NCBI GenBank assembly: GCA_900546645.1
Contig: URDR01000004.1
Location: 17,051 to 81,050, forward strand
Origin: an uncultured Bacteroides sp.
Lineage (GTDB): Bacteria; Bacteroidota; Bacteroidia; Bacteroidales; Bacteroidaceae
Length of the DNA stretch: 64,000 nucleotides
Reading direction: 5' to 3'
Shown: piece after piece, positions 57,714 to 64,000 of the stretch
Numbering within the stretch: position 1 is the first letter of the stretch
Layout: each line of letters begins with the position of its first letter
Translations under genes and position numbers: made by a program
The notes under the pieces: generated by a model
What the model was told of the DNA's origin: nothing
Databases searched by the model: none
What the model saw: only the letters and a program-made list of their open reading frames with translations

Positions 57714-58712
57714 ATGATTTTTGCAAATATTGAATACCTGTTTTTGTTGTTGCTTTTGATTCCTTATATTGCTTGGTATATCATCAAGCGCAAGAAAACA
57801 GAGCCTACCATGCAGGTTTCAACTACGCGTATGTATATGAATGCTCCCTGTAGTTGGAAAGTTTGGTTGCTTCATGCTCCTTTCGTCTTGCGTGTGGTAA
57901 CTTTTGTCATGATTGTACTAGTTTTGGCTCGTCCTCAAACTACGGATAATTGGCAGAATACCGAAATAGAAGGAATAGACATCATGTTGGCAGTAGACGT
58001 TTCTACCAGTATGCTGTCTGAAGACTTGAAACCGAACCGTATTGAAGCAGCCAAACAGGTAGCTTCAGAATTTATTAACGGGCGTCCTAACGATAATATC
58101 GGTTTGACGATTTTTGCGGGAGAAGCTTTTACACAATGTCCATTAACTGTCGACCATGGTGTGTTGCTTAATCTGTTTCAGAATGTAGGCTGTGAAATGG
58201 TACAGCGTGGAATGATAGAAGACGGTACAGCTATAGGCATGGGACTGGCCAATGCCGTAAGCCGTTTAAAAGACAGTAAGGCCAAATCGAAAGTGGTAAT
58301 TCTCTTGACTGACGGGGTAAATAACAGAGGAGATATTTCTCCGCTGACTGCAGCCGAAATAGCCAAACAGTATGGTATCCGTGTTTATACTATCGGAGTA
58401 GGAACCAATGGAACAGCACCTTATCCTATGCAGACCTATGCTGGTGTACAATACGTGCAGATGCCGGTAGAGATTGATGAACAAACCATGTCGCAAATAG
58501 CGGGAACAACGAATGGTAATTATTTTCGAGCAACCAGTAATTCGAAGCTAAAGGATGTTTATCGTGAAATTGATAAGCTGGAGAAAACAAAGCTAAATGT
58601 AAAAGAGTTTAGTAAGCGTGAAGAAGCTTATGAACTGTATGCTCTGATAGCTTTTCTTTGTATGCTGATTGAACTGATTTTACGTAATACGATATTAAAG
58701 AAAATACCTTAA
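57714..58712 (+). CDS. batA: BatA, VWA-domain aerotolerance protein
   Basis: 332 residues: two N-terminal transmembrane helices (LFLLLLLIPYIAWYI, VLRVVTFVMIVLVLARPQT), a VWA domain with MIDAS residues in IMLAVDVSTSMLSED (DxSxS), later threonine/aspartate positions in GTAIGMGLANAVSRL and VVILLTDGVNNRGD, and a C-terminal transmembrane helix. First described in the Bacteroides fragilis aerotolerance (Bat) operon. BatB follows after 11 bp. Confidence 0.94.
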   Translation: MIFANIEYLFLLLLLIPYIAWYIIKRKKTEPTMQVSTTRMYMNAPCSWKVWLLHAPFVLRVVTFVMIVLVLARPQTTDNWQNTEIEGIDIMLAVDVSTSMLSEDLKPNRIEAAKQVASEFINGRPNDNIGLTIFAGEAFTQCPLTVDHGVLLNLFQNVGCEMVQRGMIEDGTAIGMGLANAVSRLKDSKAKSKVVILLTDGVNNRGDISPLTAAEIAKQYGIRVYTIGVGTNGTAPYPMQTYAGVQYVQMPVEIDEQTMSQIAGTTNGNYFRATSNSKLKDVYREIDKLEKTKLNVKEFSKREEAYELYALIAFLCMLIELILRNTILKKIP

Positions 58713-58723
58713 TAAAAAAAGTT

Positions 58724-59749
58724 ATGTTTCGATTTGGAGAACCTTTCTATTTATATTTACTTATTTTACTGCCTTTTTTAGTAGTATTCTATTTGTATTC
58801 AAATTACAGGCGGCGTAAGAAAATCCGTCAGTATGGTGATCCGGAGTTGTTGGAGCAACTCATGCCCGATGTCTCTAAATATCGGCCGGATGTAAAGTTC
58901 TGGCTGATGTTTGCAGCGCTGACTATGGTTGTATTCATGTTGGCACGTCCGCAGTTTGGGTCGAAAATGGAGACAGTGAAGCGTCAAGGCGTTGAAACAG
59001 TGGTAGCACTTGATATTTCAAATTCAATGTTGGCACAGGATGTAACTCCCTGCCGTCTGGAAAAGTCGAAGAAACTGATTTCACGTTTGGTTGAAACTTT
59101 TAATAACGACAAAGTTGCCATGATTGTTTTTGCCGGAGAAGCTTTTACCCAGTTGCCTATCACCAGCGATTACATTTCTGCCAAGATGTTTCTGGAAACC
59201 ATTAATCCTTCTTTGATAACCACACAGGGAACAGATGTACGTGGGGCGATTGACCTGGCCATGAAAAGTTTTACTCCCAATGAAGGGGTAGGTCGCGCCA
59301 TTGTACTGATTACAGATGGTGAGAATCATGAAGGAGGTGCCATTGAAGCAGCCGAGGAAGCAGCTAAAAAAGGCATTCGGGTTTTTGTACTGGGAGTAGG
59401 TTCGCCTGATGGTTCTCCTATTCCGGTAGAAGGAACGAACGATTTTCGTAGAGATAAAGAAGGCAATGTGATAGTAACCCGTCTGAATGAACAAATGTGT
59501 CAGGAAATAGCTAAAGCTGGAAATGGGATGTATGTACGCGTTGATAACACCAATCGTGCAGAAAAGGCCTTGAATGCAGAAATAAATAAACTGGCTAAAG
59601 CTGATGTAGAAACACAGGTGTTTACAGAATTTGATGAGCAATTTCAAGTCTTGGCATGGTTGGCTTTAATCTTTTTAGCAGTAGAAGTCATGCTGTTGAA
59701 TCGTAAAAATCCGCTGTTCAAGAATGTGAAACTCTTTAAACAAGATTGA
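58724..59749 (+). CDS. batB: BatB, VWA-domain aerotolerance protein
   Basis: 341 residues with the same plan as BatA: transmembrane helices at the N-terminus (YLYLLILLPFLVVFYLY, FWLMFAALTMVVFMLARPQ), MIDAS in VVALDISNSMLAQDVTP, IVLITDGENHEGG, and a C-terminal helix (VLAWLALIFLAVEVMLL). It presumably partners BatA and the MoxR ATPase. BatC follows after 3 bp. Confidence 0.94.
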   Translation: MFRFGEPFYLYLLILLPFLVVFYLYSNYRRRKKIRQYGDPELLEQLMPDVSKYRPDVKFWLMFAALTMVVFMLARPQFGSKMETVKRQGVETVVALDISNSMLAQDVTPCRLEKSKKLISRLVETFNNDKVAMIVFAGEAFTQLPITSDYISAKMFLETINPSLITTQGTDVRGAIDLAMKSFTPNEGVGRAIVLITDGENHEGGAIEAAEEAAKKGIRVFVLGVGSPDGSPIPVEGTNDFRRDKEGNVIVTRLNEQMCQEIAKAGNGMYVRVDNTNRAEKALNAEINKLAKADVETQVFTEFDEQFQVLAWLALIFLAVEVMLLNRKNPLFKNVKLFKQD

Positions 59750-59752
59750 ACT

Positions 59753-60445
59753 ATGAAACGAACAAAATATGTATTTTTTTCACTGCTATTCCTTTCAACA
59801 GCAGCTTTTGCTCAGAAGAGTGACAGGGATTATTTGCGTAGTGGAAATAAATTATATAAAGACAGCTTATTTGTCAAGTCGGAGGTTGATTACCGGAAAG
59901 CATTGGAAATAGCCCCTCAATCGGCAGATGCTATCTATAACTTGGGAAATGCACTTCTGATGCAGCAAAAGGCTAAAGATGCTATGGAGCAATTTGAGGC
60001 GGCCGCACGCATAGAGAAAGACAAGTCAAAGTTGGCTGAGATATATCATAATATGGGAGTGATATTGCAATCGTCCAAACAGCTTCCTCAATGTATTGAG
60101 GCCTATAAGCAAGCTTTGCGGAATAATCCGAAGGATGATGAGACCCGTTATAACCTTGCATTGGCTCAAAAGCAGTTGAAAGATCAGCAGCAGCAACAGC
60201 AGAACCAAGATCAGAATAAGGAAGAGAAACAGGAACAGAAGCAAGACGATAAACAGCAGAATAAAGACCAGCAAGATCAAGAGAAAAAGAATCAGCAGCA
60301 GCAACAACAGCAGAACCAGAACCAATTGTCGAAAGAAAATGCTGAGCAGCTTTTGAATGCGGTAATGCAAGATGAGAAAAATGTTCAAGACAAAGTCAAG
60401 AAACAAATTCAAGTCAGTGGACGCAAATTGGAAAAAGACTGGTAA
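59753..60445 (+). CDS. batC: BatC, TPR protein with a Gln/Lys-rich tail
   Basis: 230 residues: signal peptide (MKRTKYVFFSLLFLSTAAFA), then three to four TPR units (DYRKALEIAPQSADAIYNLG, AAARIEKDKSKLAEIYHNMG, AYKQALRNNPKDDETRYNLA), followed from residue 144 by a low-complexity Q/N/K/D region (runs of glutamine at DNA 60185-60320) and a final helix. It is periplasmic. The tail's DNA is CAG/CAA repetitive and creates a long antisense leucine-rich open frame that is not a gene. Confidence 0.9.
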   Translation: MKRTKYVFFSLLFLSTAAFAQKSDRDYLRSGNKLYKDSLFVKSEVDYRKALEIAPQSADAIYNLGNALLMQQKAKDAMEQFEAAARIEKDKSKLAEIYHNMGVILQSSKQLPQCIEAYKQALRNNPKDDETRYNLALAQKQLKDQQQQQQNQDQNKEEKQEQKQDDKQQNKDQQDQEKKNQQQQQQQNQNQLSKENAEQLLNAVMQDEKNVQDKVKKQIQVSGRKLEKDW

Positions 60446-60485
60446 GAATGCTGGTTTAAATGTGTAACGAATAAATAAAAGATAA

Positions 60486-62309
60486 ATGAGGAAGATAGTA
60501 TTCTTAATATTACTCATAGCAAGTATATGGCAAGTTCAAGCAGCCGATGATGTGCGCTTCACTGCATCGGCTCCTGAAGTGGTGGTAAGCGGAGATCAGT
60601 TCCGTTTGGAGTTTACGGTAAATACACATGAAGCGAAACGATTTTTAGCACCTTCTATGACCAAGGGATTCGATGTACTTTCCGGCCCTCAAAGTTCTGT
60701 GTTTAACAGTACGCAGATTATTAACGGAAAAGTATCTTCTGTCCGCTCTATTACTTATACTTATATATTGATGGCACGCGATGCCGGTACGTATATGATT
60801 CCGGCTGCCAGTATAGAAGTAGACGGAAAGAAATTATTTTCGAATGCAATAAAAGTAAAGGTGCTTCCTCCCGATCAGGCAAACGGGAAGGATGGTGATC
60901 GGGGTACATCTTCATCGCGCAGTCAGGTTATAGGAAGCAAAATAACAGATAAAGACTTGTTTATAACAGCTACTGCAAGCAAGACAACGGTACATGAACA
61001 AGAAGCAATTTTGCTGACCTATAAAGTATACACGTTGGTTAACCTGCGTCAGCTGATTGGTAAAATGCCCGATTTGAAAGGCTTTCACACACAGGAGGTT
61101 GATTTGCCCCAGAAGAAAGAGTTTACATTAGAACATTATAAGGGAAGAAACTACCACACTACCGTATGGAGTCAGTATGTGTTATACCCTCAGCAGGCAG
61201 GAACCTTGGAAATTCCGTCTATTACTTTTGATGGAGTAGTGGCTCAGCAAACGATGTCAGACGATCCGTTTGATGCCTTCTTCAATGGTGGAGGATACGT
61301 GGAAGTAAAAAAGAAAATAGTAACTCCTAAATTAAACATACATGTGAAGCCATTAACCGGAAAACCGGCTGGCTTCTCTGGTGCAGTAGGAGAGTTCAGC
61401 CTGGCATCGTCTATCAATGCTACAGAAGTCAAAACCAATGATCCGATTACTGTAAAACTGATATTGAAAGGGGTGGGAAATATGAAATTAATCAGTTCGC
61501 CTGAACTGAAATTCCCGCAAGACTTTGAAGTATACGATCCGAAAGTAACAGATAACTACGAATTGACAGGCAACGGCTTAAGCGGAACAAAAACGTTTGA
61601 ATATTTGGCTATACCGCGTCATGCTGGAAACTTTACCATACCGGCTGTGGCTTTTACTTATTTTGATTTAAAGAGCAATTCTTTTAAAACATTGAAAAGC
61701 CAGGCCTACGACCTGAAGGTTGCTAAAGGACAAGGTGGATCAGAACAAGTTATATCCGATTTTACCAATAAGGAAAGCGTAAAAGTATTAGGCAAGGATA
61801 TCCGTTTCATTAAGTTGGGAGATACTTCATTGCAGCCTAAGGGACAATTCTTTTATGGAACCTTTGTTTACTGGTTGTGGTATATTATTCCGTTGATTCT
61901 ATTTGCTGCCTTTGTTGTCCTTTATCGCAATCAGGCCAAAGAAAATGCAAATGTAGCAAAAGTGAAAATCAAGAAAGCGAATAAAGTGGCTACGCGCCGT
62001 ATGAAGCAGGCAGGAAAGTTGTTGGCTGAAAATAAGAAGAACGAATTTTATGATGAAGTATTGAAGGCATTGTGGGGATATATTAGTGATAAACTGAGTA
62101 TTCCGGTTTCAAAACTTTCTAAGGATAATATTGAAGCAGAACTCACCAAATATGGTGTGTCTGAAGATTTGATAAAAGAATTTATCGCTGCTTTAAATGA
62201 ATGTGAGTTTGCACGTTACGCTCCGGGAGATGAAAACGAAGCCATGGATAAGGTTTATGCCGCATCCATAGAAGTTATCAGCAAGATGGAGAATAGTATC
62301 AAACATTAA
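60486..62309 (+). CDS. batD: BatD family protein
   Basis: 607 residues: signal peptide (MRKIVFLILLIASIWQVQAA), successive beta-sandwich domains (VRFTASAPEVVVSGDQFRLE, FITATASKTTVHEQEAILL, FSLASSINATEVKTNDPITV), a transmembrane helix near 467-487 (FVYWLWYIIPLILFAAFVVL) and a helical cytoplasmic end (FYDEVLKALWGYISDKLSIP). This is the family architecture of BatD. It lies 40 bp after batC and 2 bp before batE. Confidence 0.93.
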   Translation: MRKIVFLILLIASIWQVQAADDVRFTASAPEVVVSGDQFRLEFTVNTHEAKRFLAPSMTKGFDVLSGPQSSVFNSTQIINGKVSSVRSITYTYILMARDAGTYMIPAASIEVDGKKLFSNAIKVKVLPPDQANGKDGDRGTSSSRSQVIGSKITDKDLFITATASKTTVHEQEAILLTYKVYTLVNLRQLIGKMPDLKGFHTQEVDLPQKKEFTLEHYKGRNYHTTVWSQYVLYPQQAGTLEIPSITFDGVVAQQTMSDDPFDAFFNGGGYVEVKKKIVTPKLNIHVKPLTGKPAGFSGAVGEFSLASSINATEVKTNDPITVKLILKGVGNMKLISSPELKFPQDFEVYDPKVTDNYELTGNGLSGTKTFEYLAIPRHAGNFTIPAVAFTYFDLKSNSFKTLKSQAYDLKVAKGQGGSEQVISDFTNKESVKVLGKDIRFIKLGDTSLQPKGQFFYGTFVYWLWYIIPLILFAAFVVLYRNQAKENANVAKVKIKKANKVATRRMKQAGKLLAENKKNEFYDEVLKALWGYISDKLSIPVSKLSKDNIEAELTKYGVSEDLIKEFIAALNECEFARYAPGDENEAMDKVYAASIEVISKMENSIKH

Positions 62310-62311
62310 AA

Positions 62312-63070
62312 TTGGAAGAAATGAAAAAAATATCAGTCTTATTTCTGTTCTTGTGTTTTGTGCAGTTCATAGGAGTTGCCGCAACAAAAGAAGAAGCAGA
62401 CTATGCTTATCAGAACAATGATTTTAAAACTGCCATTGAGCAGTATGAAGCAATTTTGGCCACACAAGGTGAATCGGCAGCCATTTATTATAATTTGGGG
62501 AACAGCTATTTTAAGGAGAAAGAGATAGCCAAGGCTGTACTTAATTACGAGCGGGCTTTGCTGTTGAATCCGGGTGATGCCGATATTCGTTTCAATCTTG
62601 AAATGGCACGGGGCAAGACGGTTGATCAAATAACTCCGGCCCGTGAGATTTTTATTGTAACTTGGGTGAATGCCTTGATGAATACATTGAGTGAAAGTGC
62701 CTGGGGTATTTTAGGTATTTTGTCTTTTATTCTCCTTTTGACAGGGCTGGTATTCTATATCTTCGGCAACCGGCTTTGGATTAAGAAAGTAGGCTTTATT
62801 GCAGCCGTTGCTTTTCTGGCAGTGACCGTTGTAGCCAATCTCTTTGCCAGCGAACAGCGTAGCGAGTTGGAAAACCGCAAGGGAGCAGTGGTGATGACTC
62901 CGTCGGTTACCGTTAAGAGTACACCGAATGAAAGCGGTACCGATTTGTTCGTCTTGCATGAAGGAACAAAAGTGTACATCGAAGACGATTCGATGAAAGG
63001 ATGGAAGGAGATACGTCTGGAAGACGGGAATAAAGGCTGGCTTCCGGCTGAAACGATTGAATTGATTTAA
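62312..63070 (+). CDS. batE: BatE, TPR and SH3-like domain protein
   Basis: 252 residues; ATG codons at 62321 (MKKISV) or an upstream start at 62312. Signal peptide ending GVAATKEE, two TPR units (EADYAYQNNDFKTAIEQYEA, GNSYFKEKEIAKAVLNYERA), two transmembrane helices (SAWGILGILSFILLLTGLVF, VGFIAAVAFLAVTVVANLF) and a C-terminal bacterial SH3 domain (VMTPSVTVKSTPNESGTDLF and KVYIEDDSMKGWKEIRLEDG). SH3 may bind peptidoglycan. Confidence 0.92.
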   Translation: MEEMKKISVLFLFLCFVQFIGVAATKEEADYAYQNNDFKTAIEQYEAILATQGESAAIYYNLGNSYFKEKEIAKAVLNYERALLLNPGDADIRFNLEMARGKTVDQITPAREIFIVTWVNALMNTLSESAWGILGILSFILLLTGLVFYIFGNRLWIKKVGFIAAVAFLAVTVVANLFASEQRSELENRKGAVVMTPSVTVKSTPNESGTDLFVLHEGTKVYIEDDSMKGWKEIRLEDGNKGWLPAETIELI

Positions 63071-63082
63071 AGGGAAATTTTT

Positions 63083-63799
63083 ATGTTTGACTTACAGCAA
63101 CTGATTGAAGTAGATAAAAACTTATTGTTGGCCCTGAATGGAAGTGATTCTTTATTTTGGGACGGATTCATGTGGACTGTTACCAAAACAGCAACGTGGA
63201 TTCCTGCTTTGCTCACGTTGCTGTATGTCATCTTCAAGAACAACCGGTTGAATCAGAGTTTGGTGCTTTTTGCCATGCTTGCTTTAACGGTGTTGCTCTC
63301 CGACCAAATATCCTCCGGAATCTGCAAGCCGTACTTTGCCCGCTTCCGTCCGACACAAGATCCGGAATTGATGTACTTGGTTCAGACGGTTCATGGATAC
63401 CGCGGCGGGCTTTACGGATTCATATCCAGTCATGCTGCCAATACGTTCACCGTTGCCTTATTCATCTCTTTGCTGATTCGGAACTGGGGAGTTACGGTCA
63501 TGATGTTTATTTGGGCTTTCATTCCTTCTTATTCCCGCATTTATTTAGGCGTTCATTATCCCGGTGATATTCTTTTTGGAGCTTTGTGCGGCTGCTTGGT
63601 AGCTTTATTGGTTTATTGGCTTTATACCTTTATCCAAAAGCGATGGCTGGATAGTGCAGGCTATACCGCAAACCGATATGCTTATCCGAAGAAAAGATAT
63701 AATCCGCAGCATCTTTACCTGTTACATGGGGTGTTGCTGCTGACTTATTTCTATGCCATCGTTATGGGAATGATTACAGTAAAAACGTCAGGGTTTTAG
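63083..63799 (+). CDS. PAP2-family phosphatase, inner membrane
   Basis: 238 residues, multi-span. Motif 1 is CKPYFARFRPTQDPEL (KxxxxxRP), motif 2 SSHAANTF (SxH), motif 3 SRIYLGVHYPGDILFG (SRxxxxxHxxxD). Likely dephosphorylates undecaprenyl pyrophosphate or another lipid pyrophosphate in the inner membrane. It follows batE by 12 bp, ending the operon, and is unrelated in architecture to the exported PAP2 protein at 18.8-19.4 kb. Confidence 0.9.
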   Translation: MFDLQQLIEVDKNLLLALNGSDSLFWDGFMWTVTKTATWIPALLTLLYVIFKNNRLNQSLVLFAMLALTVLLSDQISSGICKPYFARFRPTQDPELMYLVQTVHGYRGGLYGFISSHAANTFTVALFISLLIRNWGVTVMMFIWAFIPSYSRIYLGVHYPGDILFGALCGCLVALLVYWLYTFIQKRWLDSAGYTANRYAYPKKRYNPQHLYLLHGVLLLTYFYAIVMGMITVKTSGF

Positions 63800-63896
63800 T
63801 TTTTCTGAATAAGGGCTGTAATCATTTTGACAGTTCAGAGGCAAAGCATGTTTTTGTTATGCTTCTTCATTTTCATCTTTGGCGGCTGTAATAAAG

Positions 63897-63944
63897 AAAA
63901 GGCGCCGGGCTTTGAGGACTTCTCAGAAGCCCGGCGTCTTTTTT
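63897..63944 (+). terminator. Terminator of the Bat operon
   Basis: A 12-bp stem, GGCGCCGGGCTT (63901-63912) against AAGCCCGGCGTC (63927-63938; one G-U pair), with a 14-nt loop and TTTTTT. A smaller hairpin AAGCAT/ATGCTT lies at 63844-63863. Confidence 0.88.
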
Positions 63945-63948
63945 GTTT

Positions 63949-64000
63949 GTATGCTCGGCACGAGCATTGTCTAACGGGTGCAAGTCCCGAGTAAGCCCTA
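63949..64000 (+). ncRNA. 5' end of a group IIC intron (cut by window edge)
   Basis: The sequence GTATGCTCGGCACGAGCATT and then GTCTAACGGGTGCAAGTCCCGAGTAAG follows the domain I start of class C group II introns (GUGUGCCCGGCAUGGGUGCAGUCU, then GGGUGAGAGUCCCGAAC in the Oceanobacillus intron): a GCTCGGCACGAGC hairpin, then ACGGGTGCAAGTCCCG. Class C introns insert just behind intrinsic terminator hairpins, and here the element begins 10 nt after the terminator stem. The rest, including the reverse-transcriptase/maturase, lies beyond the window. Confidence 0.65.

Noticed and set aside
60026..60517. 163-codon leucine-rich minus-strand frame that looks like a membrane protein
   Set aside because: It is the reverse reading of the CAG/CAA-rich batC tail; poly-Leu arises from poly-Gln on the other strand.

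Overview
The window is chromosomal DNA from a gut Bacteroidales bacterium, most likely Bacteroides or Phocaeicola. The evidence is the recurrent TAnnTTTG -7 promoter box (often with TTTG 19-20 nt upstream), a bacterial serine palmitoyltransferase, the Bacteroidota-specific small ribosomal protein next to bL28/bL33, a complete Bat (aerotolerance) operon, the serC-serA-DUF1015 set, and a Lon-Tgt-LptF gene order. Species cannot be fixed from sequence reading alone.

Layout. 1-3.9 kb: the first codons of a type I restriction methyltransferase (hsdM), thiol peroxidase, a 16-residue-repeat surface protein and an acyl-CoA ligase. 4.0-17.2 kb: an accessory island between housekeeping blocks. It opens with a wrecked tyrosine integrase, then a non-coding stretch with GCAGGCAGG runs and paired tandem hairpins. 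Next come small genes, several broken by stops or frameshifts, including one resembling the C-terminal half of FtsZ without its GTPase domain. A DprA-like protein, a RecA-type ATPase cut off after its P-loop, and an HU-like protein follow. The rest is an RtcB RNA-ligase/WYL/exonuclease cluster, two uracil-DNA-glycosylase-fold proteins, a truncated ADP-ribosylglycohydrolase and an AT-rich three-gene set ending in an agmatine-deiminase-family enzyme.

17.4-45.7 kb: mostly core genes. They cover MaoC hydratase, TIGR02757, a minus-strand run (LysM protein, porin-like barrel, exonuclease III, diacylglycerol kinase, PAP2), and lon-tgt-lptF. After these come trmN6, a lipid kinase facing serine palmitoyltransferase (sphingolipid synthesis), HAD hydrolase, MgtC, a lipoprotein phosphoesterase, folate genes pabB/pabC, pyridoxal kinase, a DEAD-box helicase, serC-serA-DUF1015, YigZ and two L,D-transpeptidases.

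45.8-64 kb: ndk with an 18-bp tandem duplication over its promoter; remnants of a 4Fe-4S protein and an aldo/keto reductase, each internally deleted; map-tsaD-pncC; rpmB-rpmG-bL38-ftsY-rimO; a tandem-HU/transmembrane/LysM protein; and the Bat operon ending in PAP2. The last 52 bases match the 5' end of a group IIC intron placed just behind an intrinsic terminator.

Functionally, the core part links translation and protein export (bL28, bL33, bL38, FtsY, RimO, Map), envelope maintenance (LysM, LptF, L,D-transpeptidases, PAP2, Bat) and lipid/folate/serine metabolism. No rRNA, tRNA or CRISPR array was seen.
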